A stretch of 64,000 nt of DNA from the NCBI GenBank assembly GCA_022450045.1, contig JAKURD010000006.1, positions 62,001 through 126,000 of the forward strand. The letters are read 5' to 3'. Source of the DNA: Gracilimonas sp. GTDB taxonomy: Bacteria > Bacteroidota > Rhodothermia > Balneolales > Balneolaceae. A program made the translations under genes and the position numbers. The notes below the pieces were generated by a model. That model saw only the letters and a list, made by a program, of their open reading frames with translations, had not been told where the DNA came from and made no database searches. Position 1 is the first letter of the stretch; every line of letters starts with the position of its first letter. Shown piece by piece: positions 47,929-58,012 of the stretch.

Positions 47929-48891
47929 TTATTCAAAAAATTGAAATCCATCGATAATATCTAAATAAACTCCATCAAAGCCTGAATCGATGATCTTTTG
48001 CAGATAGGAGTCTTCATCACCGTAAATGATGTCTTGCCAATCTGAATTCCAGTATTCTACTTTATAATTGCCCGCCCAGTTTGGATTTTCTGAGAATAAC
48101 CATTCAGGACCCCCAACCCTCCAGCTATCTTGCCAGTAATAACGATATTCTTCGGCCTCACCGATACTCATATAACTGATGAGCATACGGGTCCCTCCAT
48201 TCCTTTTTTGGCGAAGGCGAGCGATCTCCTGTTCTGTGTACAAGTTTCCGTTATAAAATGCATCAATGATGAGTAGATCGTAATTGGTATTTTCAACAGC
48301 TGAAATAAACTCATCTTTGTCTGAAAATTCTGATTTATTAAGCAAATAAAGAAAATTTTTTGCCTGGCTCAGACGAGTAATGTTGTTACTGTTCTCGCCC
48401 GGGAGCGGTTGAGGATTTGAAGGGATGACGGTAAGGTCGTGCTCCGGAGCAGCAAAGGATAAGAAATCCAACGCTTTATTTTGAGAGTAAGACCGGGTGA
48501 CCCTTAATGGCGTAGAGACATAATCAGTGATTAAGATGGTTTTCCCATTTTGTTTACCTATGTTCAAAAGTGATATAAGATTATTCGTCATTGTTGCAGA
48601 AGAGGGGAGGTTATCTTCCGGATAACCGAAGAATAAATTTTCCTGGGCTAGCCCATCAACAGCGTTCAGGTATGAAGTAGCAATATTATTTCCATCTAAC
48701 AATAATTGGTGCCCGTTCTGTGGAATTACCACAAAATCTGAATCCTGATCTTTTGCATAACTTGAAATTTCCTGAACAAAAGATCGCATTTCCGATCGGT
48801 AATCGATACCATCTTCAGGATCACTGAGTATATTACCACATGAAAACCATGTAAGAATAATTAAGAGTAGGAAGATCAGATTTGTTCGCAT
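47929..48891 (-). CDS. Lipoprotein with TM1410/GH114-like domain
   Basis: The 320-aa protein has a lipoprotein signal (IILTWFSC, Cys18). The mature domain resembles the TM1410/endo-alpha-1,4-polygalactosaminidase group, with the signature LISYMSIGEAEEYRYYW and a C-terminal GFDGVYLDIIDGF typical of the TIM-barrel core. Acidic residues in these segments are candidate catalytic ones. It may cut a galactosaminoglycan of exopolysaccharide or envelope, but this is by family analogy. It is divergent from recQ. Confidence 0.78.
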   Translation of the reverse strand: MRTNLIFLLLIILTWFSCGNILSDPEDGIDYRSEMRSFVQEISSYAKDQDSDFVVIPQNGHQLLLDGNNIATSYLNAVDGLAQENLFFGYPEDNLPSSATMTNNLISLLNIGKQNGKTILITDYVSTPLRVTRSYSQNKALDFLSFAAPEHDLTVIPSNPQPLPGENSNNITRLSQAKNFLYLLNKSEFSDKDEFISAVENTNYDLLIIDAFYNGNLYTEQEIARLRQKRNGGTRMLISYMSIGEAEEYRYYWQDSWRVGGPEWLFSENPNWAGNYKVEYWNSDWQDIIYGDEDSYLQKIIDSGFDGVYLDIIDGFQFFE

Positions 48892-48938
48892 TGGTTTGTA
48901 TTTTGGGGTGAAATCAATATTAACTGACTAGCTATAAA

Positions 48939-50867
48939 TTGCAGGATTATTTCAACAAAGCAGAGTTTAATTTAAAAAAATTTTGGGGGTTTGAAAGCTT
49001 TCGTCCAGGGCAGGAGGAAGTGGTAAAGTCCGTTTTTAATGGTAATGATACGCTTGTATTATTTCCAACCGGAGGAGGTAAATCACTGTGTTACCAGGTT
49101 CCGGCTACAGTTTTTGAAGGGATGACGCTTGTAATTTCCCCCCTGGTGGCGCTTATGCAGGATCAGGTTCAGGCACTGAAGGCCAAAGGAGTATCTGCAA
49201 CATTTATCAACAGTACCATTCCTTCTTATGAGGTAGAGCAGCGGCTGGTAAATGCCCGAAATGGAATGTATAAGTTGCTCTATTGTGCTCCGGAACGACT
49301 CAAGACAACTTTGTGGGAAGCTGAGCTCCCCAGGCTAAATATTGATCTGGTAGCCATTGATGAGGCGCACTGCATTAGTGAATGGGGGCATGACTTTCGG
49401 CCTTCGTATCGTGAAATACGGACTTCATTGGAAAGCATTGCAGATGAAGCCCATTGGATCGCTCTGACGGCAACAGCCACTCCCGAGGTTCAAAAAGACA
49501 TTGTAGAATCGCTTGGATTTGAGAAACCAAATGTGATCTCCCGGGGATTTTCCCGTCCAAATCTAAAATGGTGGGTGGTAAAGTCCGAAAAGAAAAACCA
49601 AAAGCTGCAGGAGTCGGTTAAAAAAGGAGCTGAAAAAGGAGATGGCTTGATCTATGGAGGGACCCGTAAGAATTGCGAATATTTAGCTGAACGGTTCTCA
49701 AGGCTGGGCATCAAGACGGAAGCTTATCATGCAGGGGTAGAACCTGAAAAACGTAAAGCTATTCAGCAGCGTTGGATCACCGGTGAAACTCCATTGGTGG
49801 CAGCAACCAATGCCTTTGGAATGGGCATCGACAAGCCGGATTGCCGGTATGTGATCCATGAAGAAATGCCGTACTCACTTGAGGCTTATTATCAGGAAGC
49901 AGGAAGGGCCGGCCGGGATGGTGACGAGAGTTTCCCCATTCTTCTGTATCGGGAATCGGATTACATCAAAGCCGATGATCGCCTTGATCAAAGCTACCCA
50001 ACGCTCGATGAACTCAATCATGCCTATCAAATCTTATGTGACAGTTTCCACCTTGCGGTAGGATCAGAAATGCAGGAGTCGAGGTCTTTTGATGTTGAGC
50101 AGATCAAAAAGAGGGGACAGCTTTCCTATGGTAAGGCGATGTCATCTATGAGACTGCTGGATCAGTTTGGGATCATAGCCATGCAGCAGGAAATAAAACC
50201 TGCAGTAGGTATTCAATTCACCTTAGGCTCATCCGGATTGAAAACATTTCGAGAAAAGTGCGACAATGATGAAAAAGCTGAATTCATCGATAAACTGGAG
50301 CGGATGTTCGGGAGTATTGCTTTCCATGATATGGTGCAGCTGGATGAAGAGTATGTACTGGATAAGTTAGGATTAAGGCGAAATACGTTAGTTAAAGCAC
50401 TAAATGTGCTCATGCAAAATGATCAGATCCTGGTCTTTGAAATGCACAAGGAACGTACGCTTGTAAAGGTATTAGAAGCCAGAGCAAGAAAGCTTCCGTT
50501 CACAAAGAAAGAAGTGGAATCACACCGTAATAACCTATTTCGAAAACTGGAGCAAATGCATGGCTACGTGCTTACGGAAACATGCAGAGAAGTTTATCTG
50601 AGAAATTACTTCGGGGATACTTCAGCCAAACCATGCGGGCATTGTGACAATTGTATTAGATCAGAATCTGATAAATCTTCATCGCCAACTTCTGAAGAGA
50701 TAGAGATAGTTTATAACCTATTGAAACAAGAACAGCATTCTGTTGAAGAATTATGTCATTTGAGTGCGTTAGGCAAACATAAAGTCGTGCAGGCTGTTCA
50801 GTATCTTATAAAAGAGGAGAAAGCCACAACCAATCCCTCGGATCCCGGATTTTATGTACTTATGTGA
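48939..50867 (+). CDS. recQ: ATP-dependent DNA helicase RecQ
   Basis: A 3'-5' helicase of recombination and repair. The 642-aa protein starts at a TTG (48939), with FRPGQEEVVKSVFNGND (Q-motif region), LFPTGGGKSLCYQVPA (Walker A) and IDEAHCISEWGHDFRPSY (DEAH box). ATNAFGMGIDKPD and QEAGRAGRDG (motif VI) follow. The RQC zinc site has TCREVY and PCGHCDNC. The C-terminus holds a winged-helix-like part; a typical HRDC domain is not obvious. Confidence 0.95.
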   Translation: MQDYFNKAEFNLKKFWGFESFRPGQEEVVKSVFNGNDTLVLFPTGGGKSLCYQVPATVFEGMTLVISPLVALMQDQVQALKAKGVSATFINSTIPSYEVEQRLVNARNGMYKLLYCAPERLKTTLWEAELPRLNIDLVAIDEAHCISEWGHDFRPSYREIRTSLESIADEAHWIALTATATPEVQKDIVESLGFEKPNVISRGFSRPNLKWWVVKSEKKNQKLQESVKKGAEKGDGLIYGGTRKNCEYLAERFSRLGIKTEAYHAGVEPEKRKAIQQRWITGETPLVAATNAFGMGIDKPDCRYVIHEEMPYSLEAYYQEAGRAGRDGDESFPILLYRESDYIKADDRLDQSYPTLDELNHAYQILCDSFHLAVGSEMQESRSFDVEQIKKRGQLSYGKAMSSMRLLDQFGIIAMQQEIKPAVGIQFTLGSSGLKTFREKCDNDEKAEFIDKLERMFGSIAFHDMVQLDEEYVLDKLGLRRNTLVKALNVLMQNDQILVFEMHKERTLVKVLEARARKLPFTKKEVESHRNNLFRKLEQMHGYVLTETCREVYLRNYFGDTSAKPCGHCDNCIRSESDKSSSPTSEEIEIVYNLLKQEQHSVEELCHLSALGKHKVVQAVQYLIKEEKATTNPSDPGFYVLM

Positions 50868-50870
50868 GAG

Positions 50871-51341
50871 TTAGTTTTTTTCTTGTAATGTGGGCTGACT
50901 TTTCAATTCGGGACTGATCTTAGAACTATCTGCCCGGGCTATAGAATCCCGGCGGGCGTTGGCTTCCCAGACAGAGTCCATGTGTGCTTTTAATTGTTCA
51001 TCTTCAGCCTTAAGACGAAGCAGAGCTTCATCAATGCGACCGACCTGTTCTTTTACCTGCTTTTGGTAATACTCGTGGGATGCCAGAAATTCCTCTTCCG
51101 TCACCTGATATTTATCATAGATCAACGAAGTTAACGAATCGGAATTTACGCTGTCAGGATATGCATTTTGATAGGTAATGAGATGCTGGACTTCAACCAA
51201 AAGATCAATATAAGTGTCTTCCGGCAGCAGGTTTTTCGGCTTGGGTATCTCCTCAGGTCCAATACATGAATAAGAGATGGCGAGGAGTGTTCCGAAAAGC
51301 ATTCCTTTGGTCATACTTCTGATAGGCAGTACTCTCTTCAT
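50871..51341 (-). CDS. DUF4296-like lipoprotein
   Basis: A lipoprotein signal ends in LLAISYSC. The mature part has EDTYIDLLVEVQHLITYQNAY and YDKYQVTEEEFLASHEYYQ, the DUF4296 pattern common in Bacteroidota, then a coiled-coil-like charged tail. Function is unknown. It lies 6 bp downstream of the SDR gene and abuts recQ in convergent orientation. The start could be one of the inner Met residues. Confidence 0.75.
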   Translation of the reverse strand: MKRVLPIRSMTKGMLFGTLLAISYSCIGPEEIPKPKNLLPEDTYIDLLVEVQHLITYQNAYPDSVNSDSLTSLIYDKYQVTEEEFLASHEYYQKQVKEQVGRIDEALLRLKAEDEQLKAHMDSVWEANARRDSIARADSSKISPELKSQPTLQEKN

Positions 51342-51347
51342 GAGCGA

Positions 51348-52067
51348 TTATGAAGTTGGATCTTTTGGATTTAGTGGCCGCATAGTGATCTCATTGATCA
51401 GGAAGTTGTCGTCTGTTTCCAGTAAGAATTTCACGGTACTTGATATATCGGTGGTCTTCATCATATTGGGATGATTTTCCATTCCCTCGATCTTATCAAA
51501 TAGGTCTGTGTTTATGGAGCCGGGAAATACGCAAGTGACTTTAATACCATCATATCGTAGCTCCTTAAACAGAGCTTCACTAAATCCGCGAACACCAAAT
51601 TTACTGGCATTGTATCCGGATATCGTTGGATTCCCCAATAAACCTGCAATAGATGCAATGTTGATAATATGGCATGTTTGTTCATTTTCTTTCATCAGAG
51701 GAACGATCAAACGGGTAAGGTAAAAGATGCCATTTAAATTCACGTTGATCATGGTATGCCATTCATTCATGGTCAGGTCTTCCACATTTGCAGAAAACAT
51801 AACGCCCGCATTGTTAATCAGAATATCAGGACGATGATTGCGGCCAAAGGTATCATTCACCCACTCTTCAAGATTTTCGGCATTGGCAATGTCCATCGTC
51901 ACAGGGTGAAACTTGTCGCCAAGAGATTTTTGGAGTTTTTTCAATTTATCGGTGCTGCGCGCAAGCCCGTACACTTCCGTTCCGTTTTCAACAAGCATTT
52001 TGCTGAATTCGGCTCCGATTCCACTGCTGGCACCGGTAACGATGGCTATTTTTGAGTCAAGATTCAT
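51348..52067 (-). CDS. Short-chain dehydrogenase/reductase
   Basis: A classical 239-aa SDR. It has the nucleotide motif TGASSGIGAEF, NNAGV, and the catalytic Ser in INIASIAGLLG with YNASK as the Tyr-x-x-x-Lys pair. The Arg in GLARSTDK after strand 2 suggests NADPH preference. The substrate is unknown. It is divergent from coaX and co-directional with the DUF4296 lipoprotein. Confidence 0.92.
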   Translation of the reverse strand: MNLDSKIAIVTGASSGIGAEFSKMLVENGTEVYGLARSTDKLKKLQKSLGDKFHPVTMDIANAENLEEWVNDTFGRNHRPDILINNAGVMFSANVEDLTMNEWHTMINVNLNGIFYLTRLIVPLMKENEQTCHIINIASIAGLLGNPTISGYNASKFGVRGFSEALFKELRYDGIKVTCVFPGSINTDLFDKIEGMENHPNMMKTTDISSTVKFLLETDDNFLINEITMRPLNPKDPTS

Positions 52068-52122
52068 GATAAAAGCTGTATTTTATTTTTTTAAATGTAT
52101 TGTTTAAAAGTACCACAAAAAG

Positions 52123-52881
52123 ATGAGCAAAATCGATCCCCTTTCTTCAAAAAATGCACTTTATCTGGATATTGGTAATTCTTCCATCAAAGGAGCTTAC
52201 AAAATTGGACTGAATTGGAAGTCTTTGGAAGTCGATAAGACGGTTTCCGAGGAGAGGTTTGTACACTGGATCAACACTCATTCGGGCTCATTTTCGGAGA
52301 TCGTTGTTTCAAGTGTTCGTAAGGATGTGGTGGAAGTAATCCAACAGCAACTGCCTGATATTCACTTTAAGGAACTGAGTGCAAAGGATATTCCCCGGCG
52401 AATGCTTAACTATGAAACTATTGATACACTGGGTATAGATCGTTTTTTAGCCTGTTACGGAGCAATGGATCAAACCAATAATTCAGTAGTGGTCATTGAT
52501 GCGGGAACTGCTATTACTATAGATTTCATGGATGAAAATGATGTTTATCACGGAGGGGTGATAGCCCCGGGGCTGGCCGGTTTTGGCGAAATATTGCCAG
52601 ACAAAGCTCCTGCTCTGCCCAATGTTGAAATGGGGATCCCGAAAACCTGGCCGGGGAAAAGTACCTTGGATTCTTTAAAATGGGGGAAGGCGGGGTTCTA
52701 CAAAATGGCTCTCGAAGGATTTCTTGAAAAGTATGAAGATGAATTTGGTTCCTTTGATCTTTTTATAACTGGCGGAGATGGTGCAGTAGTGAAGGCCTTG
52801 ATCAACAGAGAAAGTAAGCTGCGCCCATTTTTAGTTTTCGATGGGATGAATCGGATTAAAGACACGCTCAAAAATGAATGA
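52123..52881 (+). CDS. coaX: Type III pantothenate kinase
   Basis: Phosphorylates pantothenate, the first committed step of CoA synthesis. The 252-aa ASKHA-fold protein has LYLDIGNSSIKGAYK (phosphate 1 loop), TLGIDRFLACYGAMD, VVIDAGTAITIDF (phosphate 2) and HGGVIAPGLAGF, with FITGGDGAVV near the end. PanB and CoaBC of the same route are also in this window. Confidence 0.95.
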   Translation: MSKIDPLSSKNALYLDIGNSSIKGAYKIGLNWKSLEVDKTVSEERFVHWINTHSGSFSEIVVSSVRKDVVEVIQQQLPDIHFKELSAKDIPRRMLNYETIDTLGIDRFLACYGAMDQTNNSVVVIDAGTAITIDFMDENDVYHGGVIAPGLAGFGEILPDKAPALPNVEMGIPKTWPGKSTLDSLKWGKAGFYKMALEGFLEKYEDEFGSFDLFITGGDGAVVKALINRESKLRPFLVFDGMNRIKDTLKNE

Positions 52882-52896
52882 ATATTGAAAAGATGT

Positions 52897-53517
52897 TCAG
52901 TTACTCATCTTTCCGCGGATAAGTGCTGATACCATTTCCAGGGCTACTTTATTTTTGCCGCCCCGGGGAATAATGATATCTGCATAGCGCTTGCTTGGCT
53001 CAACGAATTCAAGATGCATAGGGCGTACGAATTTTTCATACTGGCTGAGGACTCCATCTAATGATCGGCCGCGTTCCTGAATATCACGTTGTAAACGGCG
53101 AAGAAGCCGCACGTCATCATCTGTATCAACAAAGATCTTCACGTCCATAAGCTTACGCAACTCAGGTTCACTGAAAATAAGAATACCATCAACCAAAATA
53201 ACATCGGAAGGGGCAGCTGTTATGGTTTCTTCTTTTCGCGTGTGGGCTTCAAAATCATACACGGGAACCTCAACGGGGTAACCCTGCATCAAGGCTTCAA
53301 TATGACGGATCATAAGTTCTGTTTCGAGGGAGGCAGGATGGTCAAAGTTTTGTTTTACGCGTTCTTCAAAAGGGAGATGTTTGAGTTCACGATAATACGA
53401 ATCGTGTTCAAGACGAAGGATGTTATCTTTGGCAAACTCTTCACAGATATAATTGACCACTGTGGTTTTACCGGAACCACTGCCACCGGCTACACCAATT
53501 ACTAAAGGCTTAGACAT
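52897..53517 (-). CDS. udk: Uridine kinase
   Basis: Phosphorylates uridine and cytidine in salvage. The 206-aa protein has the P-loop GVAGGSGSGKTTVVNYI at residues 8-24, HDSYYRELKHLPFEERVKQNF with the base-binding segment, VPVYDFEAHTR, ILVDGILIFSEPELR, and the lid FVDTDDDVRLLRRLQRDI. It lies 3 bp downstream of the amidase gene on the same strand. Confidence 0.95.
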   Translation of the reverse strand: MSKPLVIGVAGGSGSGKTTVVNYICEEFAKDNILRLEHDSYYRELKHLPFEERVKQNFDHPASLETELMIRHIEALMQGYPVEVPVYDFEAHTRKEETITAAPSDVILVDGILIFSEPELRKLMDVKIFVDTDDDVRLLRRLQRDIQERGRSLDGVLSQYEKFVRPMHLEFVEPSKRYADIIIPRGGKNKVALEMVSALIRGKMSN

Positions 53518-53520
53518 GGG

Positions 53521-54801
53521 CTATTTATTTGAGGAGACGTTGTACGCCTGTTTTTCTTCGTAATCAACTTTATAATCCCGAATAGCTCTGAATAAAGCGG
53601 AAGCCATAATATTTTGTCCGTATTCGCTGGTCAAAAACCTCTGTTCGGCGGGATTTGTTATGAATCCCAATTCTACCAGAACAGCCGGCATAGAGGCTTC
53701 GAATAAGACCTGAAAAGGTGCTTGTTTTACTCCCCTTGACTTTCTTTGAGCGCGATTTCGGAATTGATCTTCGATCATGTATGCGATCTTCTCGCTGGTA
53801 GCTATAAATCCGCTGTGGGCAAGTTCATAAACCAAGAGGTCATCTTCAGTAAGATCCTGGTTAATTTCTTCTCTGAACACACTGTTCTCTCTCTTCATTA
53901 CTTCAAGAGAAGCTTCGCTTTTTGAAAGCCCTAAAAAATATACTTCGGCACCCCTTACATATTGATTGTGATAAGAATTGCAGTGAATAGATATATATAA
54001 ATCAGCTTCGGCAAGATTTGCAAAGTGCCCCAATTCGGCCAACCCAAGATAGGAGTCGTCTGTTCTTGTGTAAACAACTTCAACATCCGGCAGGTGTTCT
54101 TCAATGTAAGCCCCTAATTTTTTGGCAACGTCTAAGGTGATCTCTTTCTCTTTCACTCCTTTATAACCGATGGAACCGGGGTCCCAGCCACCATGCCCCG
54201 GATCGATCACGATCTTATCAAACTTCAGTTTATCCCTGACGTTGTTATACAAGTTATTGATAGAAATAGGATCGGGAGAAGAAACATTAAGTGCGTCTTC
54301 ATCCATAATTTCTTCATACCAGTTTCTTGCCAGGAATTGTTGAGAATAACGTTGAAGTTCTTCCTGTGAGGTTTCAGTAAGCCCTACTAAAATATCCTGC
54401 CTATTTTGGTCGAGATAGGCGTTTGATCTGTAATAGGCATCTTCTCCAAGATAAATATCCACACCATAGCCGTATTCCAGTTCATAGAGTCGAACTTCTT
54501 TCAGTTTTTCACTTTGCTCGGGCAGCATGAGTCCTGTGGTGTCTATATCCTGACTGTAGAGCACCATCTGAATAAGGTCCGGAGCAGGTTGAATGATCTC
54601 AAATGAGTCAACGGGAGCAGTGAAATGATAACGAACCACATAGCCCATTCCATCGCTGCGGGCAGTATTTGATATTCGTTGAAGATGGGTTTGAGCCAAA
54701 CTGTCTGCAAATGTAAACAGCGCAAAGAACAACAAAGGAAGCGCTCGGTTTAATAACAGTGTGCGCATTTTTTTGCCGGGATTATTTATTTGAGAAGTCA
54801 T
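53521..54801 (-). CDS. N-acetylmuramoyl-L-alanine amidase, exported
   Basis: Cuts the amide between MurNAc and peptide in the cell wall. A signal peptide lies near residues 12-36 (LLFFALFTFADSLAQ); MRTLLLN (54768) is an alternative start. An N-terminal AMIN-like beta region is followed by the Amidase_3 zinc domain. That domain has VIDPGHGGWDPGSIGYKGVKE (first zinc His), the Glu in EITLDVAKKL, ISIHCNSYHN (further His) and VLVELGFITNPAEQ (catalytic Glu). The 426-aa length is normal for Bacteroidota. Confidence 0.93.
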   Translation of the reverse strand: MTSQINNPGKKMRTLLLNRALPLLFFALFTFADSLAQTHLQRISNTARSDGMGYVVRYHFTAPVDSFEIIQPAPDLIQMVLYSQDIDTTGLMLPEQSEKLKEVRLYELEYGYGVDIYLGEDAYYRSNAYLDQNRQDILVGLTETSQEELQRYSQQFLARNWYEEIMDEDALNVSSPDPISINNLYNNVRDKLKFDKIVIDPGHGGWDPGSIGYKGVKEKEITLDVAKKLGAYIEEHLPDVEVVYTRTDDSYLGLAELGHFANLAEADLYISIHCNSYHNQYVRGAEVYFLGLSKSEASLEVMKRENSVFREEINQDLTEDDLLVYELAHSGFIATSEKIAYMIEDQFRNRAQRKSRGVKQAPFQVLFEASMPAVLVELGFITNPAEQRFLTSEYGQNIMASALFRAIRDYKVDYEEKQAYNVSSNK

Positions 54802-54977
54802 TAGCCTAAATAGATGATACCGCTAATGTAAGATATTCTCCAAACCATTGAAAGAGTTCTAAAAAAACGATAAAGTTATTAATTCAAATTTTTTCTGACT
54901 TTCAACCAATACAATTAAAAATTTGTTGTTTATTCGGAAGGATAAAAATTTCAGTCAGCATAAAACCGATATCATAA

Positions 54978-57900
54978 ATGAATTCTGACGACAACAGAGA
55001 CCAAATCTTAAAAGAGCTTACCCAGGTGCAGCTGAAAAACGCAAAGGAACTGCTTTTAAGTTCGTTTTCGGAATACTCAGAGCGCTTAATTTTACTTCTT
55101 AAACAGGCACTTAAGTCTGTAAACGATGATATAGCCGAAAAAGGATTAAAGAATTTTGCTGACTCAATATTGGACCAATGGCCTCATAAGGATGCTGAAG
55201 AAGAGGAAGATGATACAAAGGGATCTCCGGCTTGGTTAATAAAAATACAGGAAACTATTGCAGTACTCGATGTTGAAGTAAAGCTGAAACAGCAAGAAGA
55301 TCGATTTTTGAGCAAGACCGAAGAAAGTTTCTTTTTAAAAAATGCCAAATTTGTAAAGCGTACGCTTCGAAGTTCTCAAAAATTAGGAAATAATACCGGA
55401 AACAGTTTTCGGAAGCTCTTTGGAAAAGAGCCAAAAGAATCTCAACCCTGGCAACAGCAAGTTCCGCTTCAAAATATCGTTTACCTGAATCTATTGAATT
55501 CATTTTCCTGGATAAATGACTGGAGAAATGAATTTCACAAGCTGGAAGCAGAGGCGCTATTAGAAACAGACGCATGGGTCTTATCCTCAACAGGATTATT
55601 GAAAGTTAAACCTGAGGGCCGTGAGCAGAAAGAAAAGCAAGAGCAAGATGAGCTTTTCATTCCCAATAAAGATGATCTCATAGTATTTTTTAAAGAGGCG
55701 ATCAATATGGTTGAGGGAGCGCAAAGGTCTTATAAGACAAAGCTGGAAGAGGTTTTCAGTGAGATCATTGATGATATTGAACAAGCTCTTCTTATTACTG
55801 ATACCATAGGATATTCTAAGAGCGAATACGCAAAAGAGAAAATAAATCGAAAGGAGAAAAATGTTCTTCAGGCGCATCAAAGTAAAGAGGATCATTGGGG
55901 TGGACTGATCACGGTCTTGGCAGATCGGGTGAATCTTTCGGTGCGTTTCCGGCAGCTTCAGGAGCAATCGAAGGAGCGAGTTAGTGGCTTTTCGGAGTCG
56001 ATTGAAGAAGTGTTCAGAGTAAATATTGAAACTCCGCAAGAAGAACTTCTTTCCCTTCTCGATGAAGCTATTGCAATATTTGATAATTCCTCGGGCCGGT
56101 CACCAAAACAGGTACAGGAGTTAAGTGCTGCGCACAAAGAGAAAATGGGTGAGCATCTTGAAAATAAATTACTGAGGTCGGTCAGGGAGTTGGCTGAAGA
56201 AGCTGTTTTGAGTACAAAACTGGATCGTTTTACATCTGCGATACCGGAGTGGACCAAAGAGCAGCCCGAAAGAGTTGTATTGGTAGAGAAACTGGATCTG
56301 ACTGAATTCCCTCCAAAATATGAGTTTGAAGATGTGGACTGGCAAGTATTGGTACAGCGGGTGATCAATAACCAAATGGCGAAAGAGCTTCTTCCGAAAG
56401 AGGTGAAGGCAGAGCAGTTTTTGGCAGAAGTTTTGGAAGATCTGAATGAGATCACACAAATCATTTACACCAATTTGGAGATGGTTAATGAGGTAAAGAA
56501 ATCGGATAAGGAAGAACCATTTGAGGTTGCGTATCAGGGTCTTTTAAGAGCGAGATCGAAGCTTGTTGAGGATCTCGACCATGTAAAAGAAAAAAGGGGT
56601 GAACTGAAGGGTAAAATTATTGATAAACATGAAGCTGCATTCTCGAAACTTGCAGTATTATTAGAGAAGCAAGATGTAACCGATGTTCGTCTGGCCGGTG
56701 CTGAATATAAAGCCAGGGAAACGGCCACTGACTGGAAAACTAAATTTTCTGTGATATGGGCCAAAGTAGAAGAAAAGGTGGAGCTTTTTGCCCGTTTCAT
56801 TTGGAAAAAGATCAAAGAATACGCCTCCCTTGTTCGGAAGTTTCTGGGTTTTGGGGAGAAGGAAAAGCTGGAGGAAGACAAGACCGATCTGGCTACTTTC
56901 TTATCAGAAACAGACGAACAGATCTCTCGTTTACCGTTTATATATCGCCGGTTATTTGATTTTAATAAAGAAGTGGATGAACGATTTTATATTCGACGGC
57001 CCGAACAGTTCGAACGGTTTAAAAAGGGATATGAATTATGGAAAAATAACTTTCCTTCAACCTTTGGGATCTTTGGCGAAAAGGGAAGTGGTAAGAGTAT
57101 ATTTATAAGTCTGCTGAAAGAAGAAATTGTTACAGACCATGATGTAATCGAGATCAGTTTCGAAAAGACCATTTGGAAACCTGAGGAGTTGGTGGAACTT
57201 ATATCTTCGGGATTGAAACTCGATGATATCTCAACAACAGAGGAACTGATAGAAGCTATTGGCAGGAAAAAGAAGCGCGTGGTCGTGGTACTTGATAATA
57301 TTCAAAATTGTTATGTGCGAAATATTTCAGGTTTTGAAGCTATTGAGCATCTGTTATATCTCATTTCAGAAACAAATAAGAACGTTTTATGGGTGGTAAG
57401 CAGTATCCGGTATGGATGGCAGTTTTTAGATAAGGTGCTCAATATTGCTGATTATTTCACACACCTGGTGCAAACAGATAACCTGTCAAATGATCAAATT
57501 AAAGAGTTGATCCTAAGAAGGCACACATCAAGTGGATATCAGCTTACATTTATTCCCGATGAAGCTGCCAAGAATAGCAGAAGCTATCGGAAGATCATGG
57601 ATGATGAGGAGAAAAAGCAGGAATTTTTAAAAGATAGATATTTTGAAAAATTGTCTAAGTTATCAGAAGGAAATTCATCCATTGCGATGATATACTGGAT
57701 ACGATCCATCAAAGAATATGATGAAACTCATTTCTTCATCAACCCCTTTGATTTTGGTACTATCAACAGAATAGATGAATTGGAAAGCGCAGAGTTGTTT
57801 GCCCTCGCTGCCTTTGTACTGCACGATTCTCTCACTCCGGAGCATTTATCCAGGATCCTTCATCAGCCGCTTAGAGATTGCAGACTCATGACTTCACGTT

Positions 57901-58007
57901 TGGCATCTAAAGCAATTTTAATGAAAACTGACCAGGAGTATATATTGAATCACCTTATTTACCGGCAGGTTGTTCGCGTGTTAAAAGAAGCTAACTTCAT
58001 CCATTAA
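54978..58007 (+). CDS. Large helical protein with C-terminal P-loop ATPase
   Basis: A 1009-aa protein. Residues 1-650 are mostly charged and helical, without a known domain, signal peptide or clear membrane span, but with an amphipathic stretch near 590-625. A P-loop NTPase domain follows: Walker A GEKGSGKS at 700-707, Walker B VVVVLDN at 768-774, a sensor-like LWVVSS at 804-809 and a winged-helix-like C-terminus. It fits the AAA+/STAND group in a broad sense only. An MscS-type channel gene begins 5 bp after its stop, so the products probably act together. Confidence 0.7.
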   Translation: MNSDDNRDQILKELTQVQLKNAKELLLSSFSEYSERLILLLKQALKSVNDDIAEKGLKNFADSILDQWPHKDAEEEEDDTKGSPAWLIKIQETIAVLDVEVKLKQQEDRFLSKTEESFFLKNAKFVKRTLRSSQKLGNNTGNSFRKLFGKEPKESQPWQQQVPLQNIVYLNLLNSFSWINDWRNEFHKLEAEALLETDAWVLSSTGLLKVKPEGREQKEKQEQDELFIPNKDDLIVFFKEAINMVEGAQRSYKTKLEEVFSEIIDDIEQALLITDTIGYSKSEYAKEKINRKEKNVLQAHQSKEDHWGGLITVLADRVNLSVRFRQLQEQSKERVSGFSESIEEVFRVNIETPQEELLSLLDEAIAIFDNSSGRSPKQVQELSAAHKEKMGEHLENKLLRSVRELAEEAVLSTKLDRFTSAIPEWTKEQPERVVLVEKLDLTEFPPKYEFEDVDWQVLVQRVINNQMAKELLPKEVKAEQFLAEVLEDLNEITQIIYTNLEMVNEVKKSDKEEPFEVAYQGLLRARSKLVEDLDHVKEKRGELKGKIIDKHEAAFSKLAVLLEKQDVTDVRLAGAEYKARETATDWKTKFSVIWAKVEEKVELFARFIWKKIKEYASLVRKFLGFGEKEKLEEDKTDLATFLSETDEQISRLPFIYRRLFDFNKEVDERFYIRRPEQFERFKKGYELWKNNFPSTFGIFGEKGSGKSIFISLLKEEIVTDHDVIEISFEKTIWKPEELVELISSGLKLDDISTTEELIEAIGRKKKRVVVVLDNIQNCYVRNISGFEAIEHLLYLISETNKNVLWVVSSIRYGWQFLDKVLNIADYFTHLVQTDNLSNDQIKELILRRHTSSGYQLTFIPDEAAKNSRSYRKIMDDEEKKQEFLKDRYFEKLSKLSEGNSSIAMIYWIRSIKEYDETHFFINPFDFGTINRIDELESAELFALAAFVLHDSLTPEHLSRILHQPLRDCRLMTSRLASKAILMKTDQEYILNHLIYRQVVRVLKEANFIH

Positions 58008-58012
58008 TACCT